A stretch of 64,000 nucleotides of DNA, from positions 248,001-312,000 of the forward strand of contig QEYB01001162.1 in NCBI GenBank assembly GCA_017562135.1, written 5' to 3'. Within the stretch, counting starts at the first letter, position 1; each line of letters begins with the position of its first letter. The notes beneath the pieces are model-generated. The model was not told the origin of the DNA and searched no databases. It saw nothing but the letters and a program-made list of their open reading frames with translations. The position numbers and the translations under genes are program-made. This document shows, piece by piece, positions 1 through 13,090 of this stretch. This stretch comes from Dipylidium caninum. Taxonomy: Eukaryota > Platyhelminthes > Cestoda > Cyclophyllidea > Dipylidiidae.

Positions 1-110
1 AGGTGGAAAGGCGAGAAAAAGCGAACCACCGCGTAGGCACAAGAGGGCACCGAGGAACGACAAGGTATGTTCATTTTCTTTTTCTGTGAAAGGTCACAAA
101 CCCCCACCAC

Positions 111-160
111 CTCCTCCTCCTCCTCGCCGCCTCCACCGCCGCCGCTGCCGCCTCCTCCGG
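111..160. repeat. CTC/CCG trinucleotide-rich tract
   Basis: A run of CTC units grades into CCG/CCT units. In the plus frame starting near 67 it reads as a serine-then-proline run, which is a by-product of the repeat and not evidence of a gene. Confidence 0.8.
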
Positions 161-3100
161 TGTTCTTTTTCACCCCGTGCCTGTGCAATAGGAGTCGTGT
201 TGCTAACGCGACCGATTGTGCATCCCCACACTTTTTTGCCCATCTTTTTCCTCCCCTGAATACTCCTGCGTGGGAAAGAGGCTGAATACCGTGCGGCAGT
301 AACTAATCTCTTCCCCACTGTGATAGCCAGGCGGGCAGGCGGGCGGGTGAGTTTCGGTTTGCCCTGGTTTTTTTTGTCTAAAACGTTGACTTTCATTGAG
401 GCAGACTCGTCGAAGCGCCACGGACAACTTGTCTTCCCTCTTAATCGTCTGTCTGCCTGTCTCCGAGTCCCGATCACCGCCATGAGGCCTCAAGGAGGGT
501 TTGGAGCAGTCTAAACACCCTCAAAATCGAGGAACAATGATTACGTGGGCCAAGCCACGGGAGTCCAGTCGGTCCTGTAGAAAACTCGCACATTGTTTTT
601 CCTATTCCACCATGGTGGGAAATGTTAGCATTCCTCTGTCTCGGTGTCCACCTCAGCCAGGCAGCATCGAGCCTTCGCCGAACAATGCGTTCTTTTCTTT
701 TTCTCCTACAACTTCACACACAGGCCGCGTCAGAATATCATCGGCGTTCTGGGAGGCCTCGGGGCGGGCGGGGGCGGGAGGGGCGGAGAGAAAGGGGGAG
801 AGAATCCCAACCCCAAAGTAATTCTGGAATTACCATCGCTCCGCCAGGTGATTCCCTCTGCCGAAGGAGCAATTTTCGTCTCGCGATACGTTGGTTCGCC
901 TCAAAGTTGAAGACTTTTAATTACCCTTCGCTGGGGGTAGGCGATTCAACTACTGTAATTATGAGACAAAGGGCGGCGGGGGCTGCGGGAGCGGCAGAGT
1001 GGAGCTCTCTTCGCTACTTTTCGTTTACATTAACAAAGACGCGAAGGCCGGGAAGTGGGAGGCAGCGATGATACATGCTTGCATGAGTACACAGAAGAGG
1101 CGTCTTCTCGTCGACCCCCACTTTGTTCCTCCCCGGTCTGCCGCGCAAACCGGTGGACCACGTTGAGCTGAAGGGTCGACACTTCCGGCTTCCACTCATG
1201 TGTTTACCGAAAGTCGTATGCCACCGGCGTTTGTCCGAGTGTTTAGCGCTTCCATTAGGTGAGGAGAAGTGGGGCAAAAAAGACGATGCAGCTTCGGGAC
1301 GGGGTGAGTTGAAATGGAGTGCAGTCAAACCGCCCACCGCTTCGACCTTCCACACGCGCAACTCGTCTCCCCGCGGACAACAAGTGTGGAATCTCCGCCA
1401 CCTTCGGCAAGTGGAACTTCTTAGACTCTCAGCGTTGTGCTGCGGTGCCCGTTGTGGTTTGGGCTGCGGACTGTCGAGTATTTCCACATTTACGGGAACT
1501 CACGGCCGCGGCGAACGACCGGTGGAGAAGAGAGCCAGTGGAGCGCGTCAACAAAGACGGTTTTTGGTCGGAGAGTCGGATATTCTCGTCTCTACAGGTG
1601 AATAGTCGGTGGGCGACTTTGCATGCTTGTGGATATTTGGCGTCCTGTCTCGCTGGACTGTCGGCCGCGGAAAGCAGATGGAGAAGGCGTCTTTGGTTGT
1701 TTATCAAATAAACTGTTGATGAATGGGCTAAAGACCTCACGAGCTCAACGACGGGCGCTCCTTTTCGACAACCCGGCGTAATGGAAGCGAGGAGCCCCGT
1801 TATCCGTCGTCCACCCCGTGAGGGGTGGTGGTCGACTGAGGACTTTCAACTAAACGAAACTAGAGAACACGTGTTGGCAAGCGGAGTGGGAGTTTTACGC
1901 CTCGCATGCCACAAATCCAGAACCGGACAGGAGGAGTCGTTGTCGCATCCATAACCCATCGAGCGGAGTAGGGTTCCAATCCCCTGACGGTGGGGGAAGC
2001 CGGGGTGTGGGCCCGACCTCGGTTATTCGAGTGTGCGGTGGGTAGAAAGTCCGGAGTTTCCGATGGGGGCAAGAAATTCTCGTCTCCTGCGATCATGGTC
2101 AGCGCTGAAATTAGGCATGAGGGCGTCGGAGGAAAGTCGAAAGAAGGCAAAAGAATAAGAAGAAGAAGAAAGGAGGAAATCAGGTTTACCGGAGGGTTAA
2201 ACGGACGGAAACGAGGCCCCCGAAGTAGTTGTGGGGAGGAGGATCGGCGAAGGCGGTGGAAAGTTCGCCTCCCCGGGGTTGAAAGAAAATTCCCCCCCCC
2301 CCCCCGGCGTCTGTCACTGCAAGCGCGTTAAAGTTGTGATGGTTAGTTTTCCATTCCAGTGTCATCGTCCAACGCGTCCGTCCTGTTAAATTATGCATGG
2401 AGGCGCCCGAGTTGGCCGCACCGCCCTGCCACCGTCTGCTCCCCATTCAGCGTCCCCTCCTCGTCGCGCTCCGCACTGGTCGGAGCCTTTGCCAGTCCCC
2501 GAGTTCACCCCGCCTTTCCTTCATGCCGGTGGCGATTTCGACCGTTTAAGAAGGCTGATTTAACTTTTGCGCCTGTTCGACACCCTTTTCCGTTAAACAC
2601 TACAAAACATCAACGCTAATTCTGCAAGGTCTGCACCCACTTTACTGAATCTTGGGCGCAGTTGAATGGTTCCACCGCTTCCGACCTCGATAGGCTGTCC
2701 GCGGGTCGGGGACACACCGGTCGACGCCGAGATCGGCTCAGATTAACGCGTGTGGATGGAGGCGGTGAAGGCTTCCGTGCAGTGTTGTGTCAAGAGGTCC
2801 GCCGAGACTCGGTCTATCACCGGAGTGGCACACGACGATTACCATTGCCTCCTCCTGCCAGGTGGACCTCCTCCCGAACACCCGCAGTCTCGTCTCCTCC
2901 CGGCAGGACAGGTCGCATTTCTGCCTCTCTGACGGCCACTGGTTCGGAAGCAAACGGGATGGTCTTCGGACGGCCGCGCTCCCGCGACGGAGGGATGCGC
3001 TGGCCGGTTCCTGGGAGAGACTCAACATTCTCCAGAAGGGCGAGCCATTCCCACTGCCCTCCACGACGGTGAAAGGATGCTGAGCTGGGAAGTGGACGAG

Positions 3101-3416
3101 AAAATCCCATTCCAACGAAATGACGCATAAAACTACGCCTCCTGAGCGGTATGAGGAAACTTTGGCTCTCCGGAGGGTGTCCGTGTAGCGACTGGCGGCG
3201 CCTCTCACCCTCCTCCACTTGGGCGACTCGTGGGACATTCAAATCAACGTCAGAAGGTAACAAGGTCCTCCACACTCCTCATATCTGCGCCTTTTTTTCT
3301 TCGCCAATTCTCAAAGGAATCGCGCAAAAAAGGAGGCTCGAAACATGGAGGCAGTAACAATAGACGCCATCAATCAGTCTAAAATGTAAATACTCCGCCT
3401 GCCTGCCTGCCTGTGC

Positions 3417-3418
<2 letters not shown>

Positions 3419-3447
<29 letters not shown>
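3419..3447. repeat. (GT)n microsatellite
   Basis: About 14 uninterrupted GT units, directly preceded by four CTGC/CTGT-type tetramers. Similar GT/CA tracts lie at 6779-6799, 8063-8080, 35513-35531, 37091-37111 and 55937-55959. Confidence 0.95.
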
Positions 3448-3449
<2 letters not shown>

Positions 3450-6400
3450 CCAGGAGGTCAGCATTTTGCCATGCTGTGGGGCACATTAAGGCCACTTTTT
3501 TATTCCACACTGGCAAACTTTGCGTGTCTGCCGAAAGTCAGCGTCCATTCACATCTCCCGGGTTCTGCGGCCTGCTCGCTTTCCTTATCTCTGACTGGCC
3601 TTGAGCGGTTCCGCGGCAATGCCACGACTTTGTCGCCGTCCTCGGGGCCCTCGAAGGGGCGGAGGACACTTCGGCTCCCTGTGGCCGGAGCCGTGATGGA
3701 AGCGGTGATTGTCGACGTCGTCTGCACCAGCCGTTCAACTCTATCCTCTCTTCAATGGAAGGCGTCTTGGAGGTGTTCGAGACTATTCGCCGGTTGCATC
3801 AAGCTAAATTGAAGAGAAGAAAAGAGAGGAGGAAATCTTAGCGCTCCGCTCTACCCCCTCCCCTCGACTTTGTCCACCTCCAACAGGTTCAGCGTCTCTG
3901 CCAGAGGAGTTGGAGTTCAAAAGGTGGAAACTGCTTTCCTCGTCACTCGCCTCATCTTTTGAACCGCCTCTTCCAGACTTTCATCTGCATGCTGCGTTGG
4001 AAGCAGTTTCTTTCCTGACAAGACCTTGTAGCCCGAAGAATGCTGGACACAGGGACCGCAGAGGGGTGGAAGGTGGCTGTCCCTCTGAGGACATAGTGAA
4101 GGAACACCAAAACATTGTCACTCGTCCCATCCTCCTCTGAGAAGGGAGCCTGCGGACCTCCGAAGAGCACCTCTACGCCTTCCGGCCAATGGGGAAGTGA
4201 CGGCTTGCTCGGCCGAGAAAAGACCACGGAGGCAAGGAAAAGTCCCGATTGTGGGCAAAATGTGTTGTTCCAGAGTCCACCCTCGGGAGGTTAACTAATA
4301 AAAACTCTCCATCGAGTTGCCACTGCCTTTTTCTTGCCAAAAGTGTGCCCTAGGAACAAAAATAGTCCATCCTCGTAGTTGCTCTGGCAACAGGAGGGGC
4401 GGGAGGGAGGGAGGAAATTGCATGGATCCAATCACTGCCCACAGAAGGCGAAAACATTATAATTTTAATTTATTTTGCCCACAGTTCCCTCCTCTGGCTC
4501 GCCACACACTGTAACTCTGGTGAGATGATAAGGGAAAAAAAAATTTCGCACGAGATGAGGAGGTTTGAAGGCGAGTTGAGGGGTGTCTTCTGCTCCGTTC
4601 GCAGAGATGCCCAACTTGCGGAGGCGGTGGTGGAAGGAGGTGAAACTGAGTGGCCCTGTCAGTCAGGGCGGAGCGGGCAAAACGGTCCCCTCCCCGGTCC
4701 GAGTCGCCGCGAGGTCGGGAAGTGTGGAGGTGAGTCGAGGGCACTGGCCCGGCGACGATGTGAAATCCTCTCCACAAATTTTGCCCCACACCGATCGGGA
4801 AAAAAGTTACTTTAACGCAATTCCAGTTGACCGAAACATTCATTTTCCCAACTCCACGAGGCTCATTACAGGGGAGGAAATTTTTTCGCAATTATAATCT
4901 CCCACAGGCAGGAAATAATTAATCGTCTTAATTAATGAGGTCGAAAAAAAGCGTAGTTTTAAACAATGGTTGCCTGGGGAACAGGCCTTTTTCTTCTCTC
5001 AAAATTGCCCTTTTTTTCCCTTCAACCCATCTGAGGAGTGGAGGAGCGCAGTCCCACTTAGGCGTGGTCTCCACTGCTTGGGAGAAAAATCCTCTTGAGT
5101 AAGTGTCCTAGTGATTAAAAAATCTCCCTTCTCTCCTTTCTCTCCCTTTCCCTCTCGTGCCATTACGGTTTTAACAAAAAATTGCACACACACCCTGAGG
5201 GAGAGAGAGAGAAAGAGAGAGAGTCCAGACGATTGGGAGAGGAGAATGAAACCGAGGACACCTCCCGGGAGGAGGTGTGGACTTTTCGAGGCGACAGACT
5301 TGGCATTTCTCATCTCGGGTGGCATGAAAGTGGACGAGGAGTTCATTGCCACCGCCTCCGTGGCATCTGCGGCGATGCCAGAGTCGTCGAGTGGAAGACG
5401 AAGTCCAACAACGCGACAACGTCGAGGATCGAGGCGTTCTCCACGTCCTCCGTGGTGATTTGAGCTTGACGAGCTGCTCCACCTCGTTGTGGCTGTAAAT
5501 GTGAAGTGGTGTTGCTGAATTTTGGCGGCTATTTAGACATCAGGGCACTTTTCGTAGCCCTCGGCCACTCATCGGGCTTAGCTCCCTTTACTCCAGTCTG
5601 CTTTGCCCCAAATTCCCAACGGAGCCGTCGTCCCCACCACTGCAGTCGAACTTGTGGCAGATCCAAAGACTTCCTGTTCAAGTGCCACCACAAACACAAT
5701 TGCCGATGAGCTGAGGAGCTGTTTGTTAATGTGGAAATCACTCTCCTTCCCCTCGGAGGGACACCATTGTCATCCGTGCTTCTCCCCCGGCGGTTAGAAA
5801 TGCGGCAGAAGTGACCAGTGCTGTTTTTGTGCCCACCGACTCCATGAGAAATCCTGCGTGATCACAGTATAGGCCTCCGAACACTCGCCGTCGTCACAGC
5901 CTAGTAATTTGGCGCCTGTGCCAGCGAAGAGGCTCCGTGGCGCCGGCTGCTTCCTCTCCCTCTCCCTCCCCGTCACCATAATTACAATGTTTGCCCAACT
6001 TCCGAGCCAACGGCACTCAAATCCCCTCCACAGATGTCAAGACGAGGCCTTAGTTCAAATGGAAAGTGGTTTTCTGTTTATAAGCCTCGTTTTTCCTTTT
6101 TCGACTGGAAGGGCCGCTTTCACCCGGGAATACTTGAAAGCAGGGAAATCGAGGAGGCCAGGAAATGAAACGGTTTTTTCTCGAGAATCCCAATGAATTG
6201 CAAATTGTGGAGGCTTTGTGTTATTAAGTGTCAGGTACACAGATTCAGAAAGGTGGAAGGGTTTTCGGTTGGGATTGCCAAGACGAGGCAAAGTAGGGGA
6301 ATTCCGCAATTACAGAGAGAGCCTCCTCGTCCACTAAAACTAACGACACCATCAGTCAAAAATCGACTCCAATCTGCCTCTTTTTGGTGAAATTCTGTGA

Positions 6401-6778
6401 TTCTCTGATTTGATTAATCTGCTCTACGTTTTTGGGCGCGTGGAGCGCGATGAGACGGAGGAGATACGGCGGTCTAAGTGATTTGAGAGGTAGCTACTGC
6501 GAGGGGGGGACGAGGGATGTGGGAACGAGAGGCGGGGGACGGGGGGGGGCGAGGGGTAGCAAGTGGTTCGCCTTTTTCCCTAGGGAGAAAACGACCGCGG
6601 CAGTCCGCTCGCCCGTCGTCCGCACGACTGTCCGCCCGCCCGCGCGCGCGCGTGCGTACATGTGTGAGTGCGTGCGTGCGTGCACGCGCGTGCGCTCGTC
6701 GGTAGTTTGTGAGTGGAGGAAAAAAAACCACGAGCAAACGCGCGGCTCACTCAACTCCGTCCCGTGTAGCTCCCCAAA

Positions 6779-6799
6779 CACACACACACACACACACAA
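6779..6799. repeat. (CA)n microsatellite
   Basis: About 10 CA units at the right edge of a CpG-rich block (about 6430-6720) that also holds alternating CG/TG runs near 6640-6700. Confidence 0.9.
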
Positions 6800-8062
6800 C
6801 CAGCCGACAAAGGGAGAGAGGAGATGAGCTGCAACGAGAGGGAGGCAGGCACAGAGGCAGGGAGGCAGGCAGCGAGAGAGAGAAAGAGAAGCGGAGGACT
6901 TTTTTTGTGTCGCGGCGCGGTTAAGGGAGCACTGGAGATGGTGATTTATCACCAAAAATGAGTATATTCATGTCAGGCTTTGGTAGTTTAAATTACCTTT
7001 CCCACGAGTGTCCTCCCTTTTAATATTTAAGGGTGCAAAGTAATAAAACACACGTTAAGCCATTGTATGCCAAAGAAGTGAGGTTCAAAGCTGCCCCACG
7101 TGAGATCGACTGGTTGAGAAAGCAGAACAGCCATTCACTGTCGACTCGATTTGTGTCTATCAACACTTTCGTGCCTTGGGGAGCCAAGTTGTCTCTCATC
7201 CACAGCGACCTGTTCGTCGAATCGACGTTTCGGTATTCCGCAGCGCTCTGCACCACCGCTGTTTCACTTTTCCCCGGGCAATGCCGGTTGGCCCCGCTCG
7301 CATTCCCTCATGAAAGGAGCTGCTACGCCCGCTGATGGCACCACCAGTAGACCTCGCGCTTCTCCTTCCACTTTCCAGCCTGCGAGAGCATTGAGCAAAA
7401 GTTTGAGTAGCTGAGAGGCAGTGAGCTGTTCCCACCTACACTCTAAGGCAAAAAACGGACTCCGTGACGTCGCGGAGAGGAGAAGGGGTTCCTTAACTCC
7501 TCTTAGACACGTTGCTCGGTGCGACTTTACAAAAGTGGGAATTAAAGGGTATGAAGATGCCTTTGAACTGCTCTCTCTTCCCTCTCTCTCGGCCTGCGAC
7601 TCAAAAAAGTCTCTTCTGGTACGGCCTAAAACAGTCCGCCCTTCCCCTAAAAATGGGGAGGACTTCGGGTGCCGGTGTAGTTGGGAAACCGCCGATCCGA
7701 TGTGCACGACGCGTTCCCCCGCCCCTTGCCGCCGCCGCAGCCGCAGCCCTCGGCCTCCCGAAGGAGAGACCGAGTTGGCGGAAGGGGAGAGGAGCCGCGG
7801 AGGGACAGACTGGAGGCAGTGCATCGTGGGGCACTTCTCCTCGCCCTTAAAAATAACTCGGCGCACGAATGGGAGGACAGAAGGAAGACGACTTCCGGCG
7901 CCCGCGTGGTGCTTCAGTACAGGGCGAGACTTTTTCATCGCCTCCAACATTCTCATCTGATAGGACGAGGACGGAGTGACTTTTTTCCTCCCACCGATAT
8001 GCACAGCCCCGTTGTTCGTGGGAAATGCTCTCCCATTGCGTTTGGTGTGTTTTTTTCTCGTA

Positions 8063-8080
8063 TGTGTGTGTGTGTGTGTG
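8063..8080. repeat. (TG)n microsatellite
   Basis: Nine TG units, about 70 bp left of a GGA/GGC purine tract at 8151-8190. Confidence 0.9.
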
Positions 8081-8150
8081 TTTGTGAGCCTTTCGCTGCA
8101 TTCGCCGATGCACCTTAATACTGTCACTTGGGAGTTTGGAAAGGGAAAAA

Positions 8151-8190
8151 GGAGGAAGAGGAGGAGGAGGAGGCGGAGGAGGAGGTGGAG
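8151..8190. repeat. GGA-rich purine tract
   Basis: Imperfect GGA/GAG trinucleotides with single GGC and GGT interruptions. It is one of many GGA/TCC tracts in the left 38 kb; others are at 13987-14004, 18596-18620, 22700-22735, 24065-24092, 26769-26793, 29928-29960 and 32040-32066. Confidence 0.9.
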
Positions 8191-8880
8191 GCACTCCTTT
8201 TTGGGGGTTTTTGACATAAATAGTGTGAGCAGGCGAGGCAAATGCCTACTTTGCAAAGGTTCACACTCTCGTTGCTGCTAAACGGAAACAAAACGAATCG
8301 CTTGGGCCGCCGCCCTCGACGTCCGCAGCCCCGCCGGCTGCACTTGCACTTGTCTCCGCGGAGTCGAGGTGGATGAAGACGACTTTCTGGACCTTGAACA
8401 GCCATGAAACATCGTGACTCTCCTCCAAGAGAGGCACAATTTTCTTTTAGTGGTCACTTAGAAGTGGGGGAAAAGTTATCCCGGACGAAAGAATGACCTT
8501 TTCGTGACGGGAAGTCTGTTAAATGTAGTTTAAAATAACCACGCAATTTGACTATTCCTTTGCCCGTTTCACCACTTAACAAGGGCGCTCGCCGGAGGCC
8601 TCGCGCGTCTTGTCTTCTCTCACGCCTGTCCCATAGCCCACTACCGACCGGACGGGTGAGAAGGGGGAGGGGGGCGGGGGGGGTCTGGGAGCCGGGGAGC
8701 TGAGGGCTCGAGGCCCCTCGCGGTCGAGCTTGACTGCGTGATGGACAGATGACAGGCGAGGCCACGGGTGTCCGCTTTCCTGGCCACTCGGCCGCTTCAT
8801 GTGGCCGTGTGAAGGCTCCCATTTACGCCTGTCCGAAGTGAGTAATGCGCCCAACACGGTGACAAAATACCGCTATTCGA

Positions 8881-8919
8881 TCCTCTCTCCTCCTCTCCTC
8901 CTCTCCTCCTCTCCTCCCA
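8881..8919. repeat. 8-bp CTCCTCTC tandem array
   Basis: About four and a half copies of an 8-bp pyrimidine unit (CTCCTCTC) in tandem. The strand is fully pyrimidine. Confidence 0.85.
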
Positions 8920-10245
8920 ATGTCGCAGAGTGTAGGCAGCGAAAATAATCAGCAGAAGTTTGCCGTGTCATTTCTCAAATAACTATAGCTGCCTCGTAAC
9001 ACTGCCCGAATGTGCTTCTATGTCAACTGGCCCCGTTCAGCGGTGACGGCTTCGAGCGCGCGTGTTCGCAAGCTGAAAATGTCTGGCCACTTTCATCCCT
9101 GGCTGGTTTTCTTGGCGAGGATGAGGAGATCCTCGGTCGACCAGCCCCAATTTGTAGGGTTAAGGCAAGAACGCCGGCTGAGGAAGACTGCTGACGGCTT
9201 CATCTCCCACACAAGACGCCCAACTCTGTCTTTGAGGCCTCCCAAAGCACCCGTTTGAGTCGCCACCTGCTATTTCTTATCGGATGAGGATTAGTGGCAC
9301 AAGGCAATGCATCTTCCTCCGTGACGACGGGACGGAGACCAAACGAAAACGCTCGTTTCATAGTTTCCGCGCTAATATGTGTCACCTGCGCTGAAAACGG
9401 CCTTCCATGATTACCGAGGGACACTCCGTGCTCAACAGGCATCTTCGCCGACCGCATGGACACCGATCACAGTTGAGTAGTGTCATGCCGCGCCTGACAG
9501 TCCTCGCGGCTGGTCCAACCGGTGACATGCTCGCTCGAAGCTCAGGAATGGGGCATGACGTGGTGCGACAGTGAGGGGACGCCTTGACAACTGTCTCGGT
9601 GTAAACAAGGGCCACATGCCGTTTGTTTGTCGGACAAAGGACTCGGGCAGTCCGTCGCACGCGTTCGCCCTCAACCCCAAGTGGTTCGCCTGATTTGGGA
9701 CGCCAAGTAAAGTGTTTACCAGACGAGTTTATTTGGACTCAGTCAGACGATTGGGTGTCTTTCAATCTAGCCTTTTACTCCGCTGTCGAGGCTAATTTTA
9801 TAATTTGCCGTCAAGGGATCAAGCATTTTGACCTTTACAAATTCAGAAGGCCTCCGGTCCCTACAGATTCCGCTTTCTCTCTCCACCACGTTTTAAACAC
9901 AAAGCCGCCGGGTGGGAGACACACACTTTTGGCCCCTCAGACGATCGTGACAAGTCCGAGGAAGGCAGAACGATCTCATATTTCCTCCGTAGTAAAGTAA
10001 CTCAGAGGTGGCGGAGGCGGTCATCAAGTCACAAATTTTCCCCATCGCCAGGCACCCGGGGAAAAAACCGGCGTATGGAGAAGCCGTGGCCCTATCATTC
10101 GCCTCATCAACTTCACCATCGGCGGAAGCGGCAGATGCAACAGGAAATTAATACGGCGTGGCATTATCGCGTTGTAGGCGAGGCCGTGAAAAGTCATTAA
10201 TACCGAAAGGTCAGTGAATTAGGGGAGGCGGGGGGCGACGGGACG

Positions 10246-10288
10246 ACGGGGGCGGGGGCGGGGGCGGGGGCGGGGGCGGGGGCGGGGA
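10246..10288. repeat. GGGGGC hexanucleotide array
   Basis: Roughly seven copies of GGGGGC in a row, inside a wider G-rich stretch that starts near 10221. Each unit has a five-G run, so the plus strand can form G-quadruplexes. It lies about 470 bp left of the GGA minisatellite. Confidence 0.9.
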
Positions 10289-10756
10289 GGCGGAGGAGGC
10301 AGGGCAAGGAAAGGAAGAGGAAAGGGGAGACGAGGTAATGAACCTCCTGCCCCACACTGGGGACATTTACGAGGGGAATTGTTTACACGTCTAAGAGGCT
10401 AATTAATTTCAAATTTGAATCTCTTCTTCAAGCCTTATTCCTTTCCACACGGAAATTACGAAACGGGCGTTTATGGTGTTAGTTTTTAATTTTGGAGGGA
10501 TTCTTCATACTCATTTAACAGAATTTTCCCCTCTTTTCGATAACTGATGGGGTTTTATTTGTCGCTGCAAACGGATCGAGAGGAAAGACAACTTTTATCG
10601 AAGTGAATCATGGCAGAGCTCAACAGGCTTCGCGAAACATTTGTGAGGTTCCAGGTGGTGGATCCACTAGTGGAAAAAGTGCTCCATTATGGTTTTCAAA
10701 AAGCTATTTCAGGCAATTTAAACTTGGTCAAAACGTCCTCGGAGGAAGACCACCGC

Positions 10757-11196
10757 GAGGAGGAGGAGGAGGAGGACTCAGGGAGGACTCAGGGAGGAGG
10801 AGGAGCCGAGGAGGAGGGGGAGGAGGAAGAGGAGGAGGAGGACTCAGGGAGGAGGAGGAGGAGGAGGAGGAGGAGGAAGAGGAGGAGGAGGAGGAGCCGA
10901 GGAGGAGGAGGACTCAGGGAAGAGGAGGAGGAGGAGGAGGAGCCGAGGAGGAGGAGGAGGACTCAGGGAGGAGGAGGAGGACTCAGGGAGGAGGAGGAGG
11001 AGGAGGAAAGAGGAGGGAGGAGGGAGGAGGAGGAGGAGGAGGAGGAGGAGGAGGAGGAGGAGCCGGAGGAGGAGGAGGAGGACTCAGGGAGGAGGAGGAG
11101 GAGGAGGAGGAGGAGGAGGAGGAGGAGGACTCAGGGAGGACGAGGAGGAGGAGCTCGAGGGAGGAGGAGGAGGAGGAGGAGGAGGAGGAGGAGGAC
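10757..11196. repeat. GGA / GACTCAGGGAG purine minisatellite
   Basis: About 440 bp almost free of pyrimidines on the plus strand. It is made of GGA/GAG runs punctuated by eight copies of GACTCAGGGA, at about 10775, 10786, 10841, 10911, 10960, 10980, 11081 and 11128. GCCGAGGAGG variants are interspersed. Spacing between the motif copies is irregular (11-101 bp). A frame from ATG 10610 runs 44 non-repeat codons and then Glu/Arg runs. I do not call it a gene because all three frames stay open through such a repeat. The same unit reappears in the last 15 bases of the window. Confidence 0.95.
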
Positions 11197-13090
11197 GAGT
11201 TAATGGCGATGATTGGGGAATCCAACCCTCACCGGCACACACACAAATTGGTGAAATCGGTCTAGACCATGAACCAGCGAAAAAGAATCGGACTCTTAAG
11301 CGCCACACGTACGAACAGACGCGACGAAAAGATGATCGAGTGGCCGAACGAGCATGCGCGGCCGTTTCACGGTTGCCAACTCAATATCAACTTGTCTGAC
11401 ATTATAAAAATTCAAAGGGCTGATTCAATGGAGCGCGGTCTTAGTCGCTGAAGACGTGAGGCGGCGTCTGTCCGTTCCCCCTCCGCCCCCCCCCAACCCC
11501 TCCTCAGCCCCGAACTCGTGAATACCTGGTCGCATCGTGCCAATTCGCGCCTTCTCGTGCCCGTGCGTCGACCGGCTGTCGCCTCGGCCGCGGAGTGACA
11601 ACTGCTGACAGGGTGTATTGATTTTGGTGGCTGTGAGGCGCCTGTGTCTGGAAAGGGCATGCATAAAAATTCACTCATTTGTCGACTTCCCCCCCCCTCT
11701 CCGCCCCCCACGGCCTCCCCCTCTGCCTCCCTCGTCCCCCCCGGGGCCGAGGAGTAACGAAAAGGCCTATTAAGGTGTTACATGCATGCATTTTGCATGC
11801 CCGTGTCACTGGACAAATATTGCATATCTGAGCAGTCACAGGGGAGTCAACTCTCTTTTTGCCTACGTCTACTTTTTCCCTAATCACCTCTCGGCCAGAC
11901 GGCGAGCGTTTAACCTCCTCAACGCAACCATCGCTCGACTGGCGCTTTGGCCGCCTTGTCGCCCTCAGGTAAGCGGAAAAGGAAGACGTGGGGATGAGGT
12001 GTCCTGACGCCGGGGAGGAAAGTTGGCAAGTCGAGAGGCGAGACGAGGCGAGGCGATGAGTGGACAGACACGAGATGCTCCACTGTCACCCCCGAGGAGG
12101 GCACTAAACGCCATTCTTTGGGTTTTTTTCACAAACCTTCGATCTCTTAGTGCCAGTAGATGGGATACAAAGGTGAATCACAAAAAATAGACAATTAAGG
12201 GCTCAGGGCGGGGCAAACAGCACTCCTCGTCGCAGTCATGCGGTGTGACGAGGGGAGCGCGGCTCGTGTCGAGTCCTCGAGGCCTCGCGGCGATTCCGCT
12301 GCTGCCTCCCTGAATGAATGAAGGCCTCGTCGGCCTATCTTGCCTTTCCACCGTTCGTCCGCCGTCGGGTTTGGTCACTTTGACGCGCTGGCGCTGTCGC
12401 TGTCCGTGCAACCGCACCGCAAGGCGAGGTGAATCTGCTACCCGTCTACTCCGATTTCTCCAGTCTAAGGCAGCCATTTCGCGCAGACACCTTAGTCTGT
12501 GACTGAAATAAGCTCACTCAGGGGAAAATGGGGACACAAACACCGCCGAGGGGAGGCAAAAGGGCGCAATTCCGTTTAGCTTCTTGTGGAAAGTTGGGGG
12601 CATCCGGGGGCTTTTGAGGAGGGCGCGATGACGAGGGTGTGGACAGCGAGGCAGCGAGGCAGTGAGAGGCCCACGCCCCAGCTGACTGCGTGAAGAGAGA
12701 GAGAGAGAGGAGCATTAAGACGCCTCCTAATTGCCTCCGCGCCCTCCACGCTTTCCTCCTCTGTGCGGGCACCCATATGAACACGCCATCTTGATAAGCC
12801 CTGGCGCCAGTCGAATTTTCGCTCTGTTCTAATTTAACTTTAACACGCCTCCTAATTGCTCACCGCGTCGCTCAGTCCTGACGGCTTCGCCTTCCCGCTT
12901 GGCTCTCTGCCCACCATCGACTACCGCGCGGCCACTCCGCCGGTGAGACGCCAGGTGGACGGGAATCCGCCTTTCCCCGCCCTGTCTGGCCGCAGGGAGA
13001 CGTTTTTGATCCGCCAGTGTTGAGGTCGGTTGAGAATTTCGCTGCTTACTTTAGTCGTTATTCAGGTCTTCTGGATGATCCACTCGGCGG

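Larger units (their letters stand above)
1..10240. other. GC-rich non-coding stretch, left part
   Basis: No gene was recognised here. Open frames of 60-330 codons occur on both strands and often overlap, as expected where stop codons are rare. None shows a known domain together with credible splice sites. The stretch has scattered simple repeats (CCT/CCG at 111-160, GT at 3419-3447, CA at 6779-6799, TG at 8063-8080, GGA at 8151-8190). CpG-rich blocks lie near 6430-6720 and 7690-7810, the first with alternating purine-pyrimidine runs. It could be intergenic DNA or a very large intron. Confidence 0.5.

Noticed and set aside
7264..8256. 330-codon minus-strand open frame
   Set aside because: It runs through a GT microsatellite and a GGA tract (giving Thr-His and Leu runs), overlaps plus-strand frames of 112-179 codons, and shows no domain or splice logic.
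10610..11203. Plus-strand frame with Glu/Asp and Arg runs after 44 ordinary residues
   Set aside because: The long part is the purine minisatellite read as codons, and all frames stay open there. The first 44 residues match no family I know and have no splice support.
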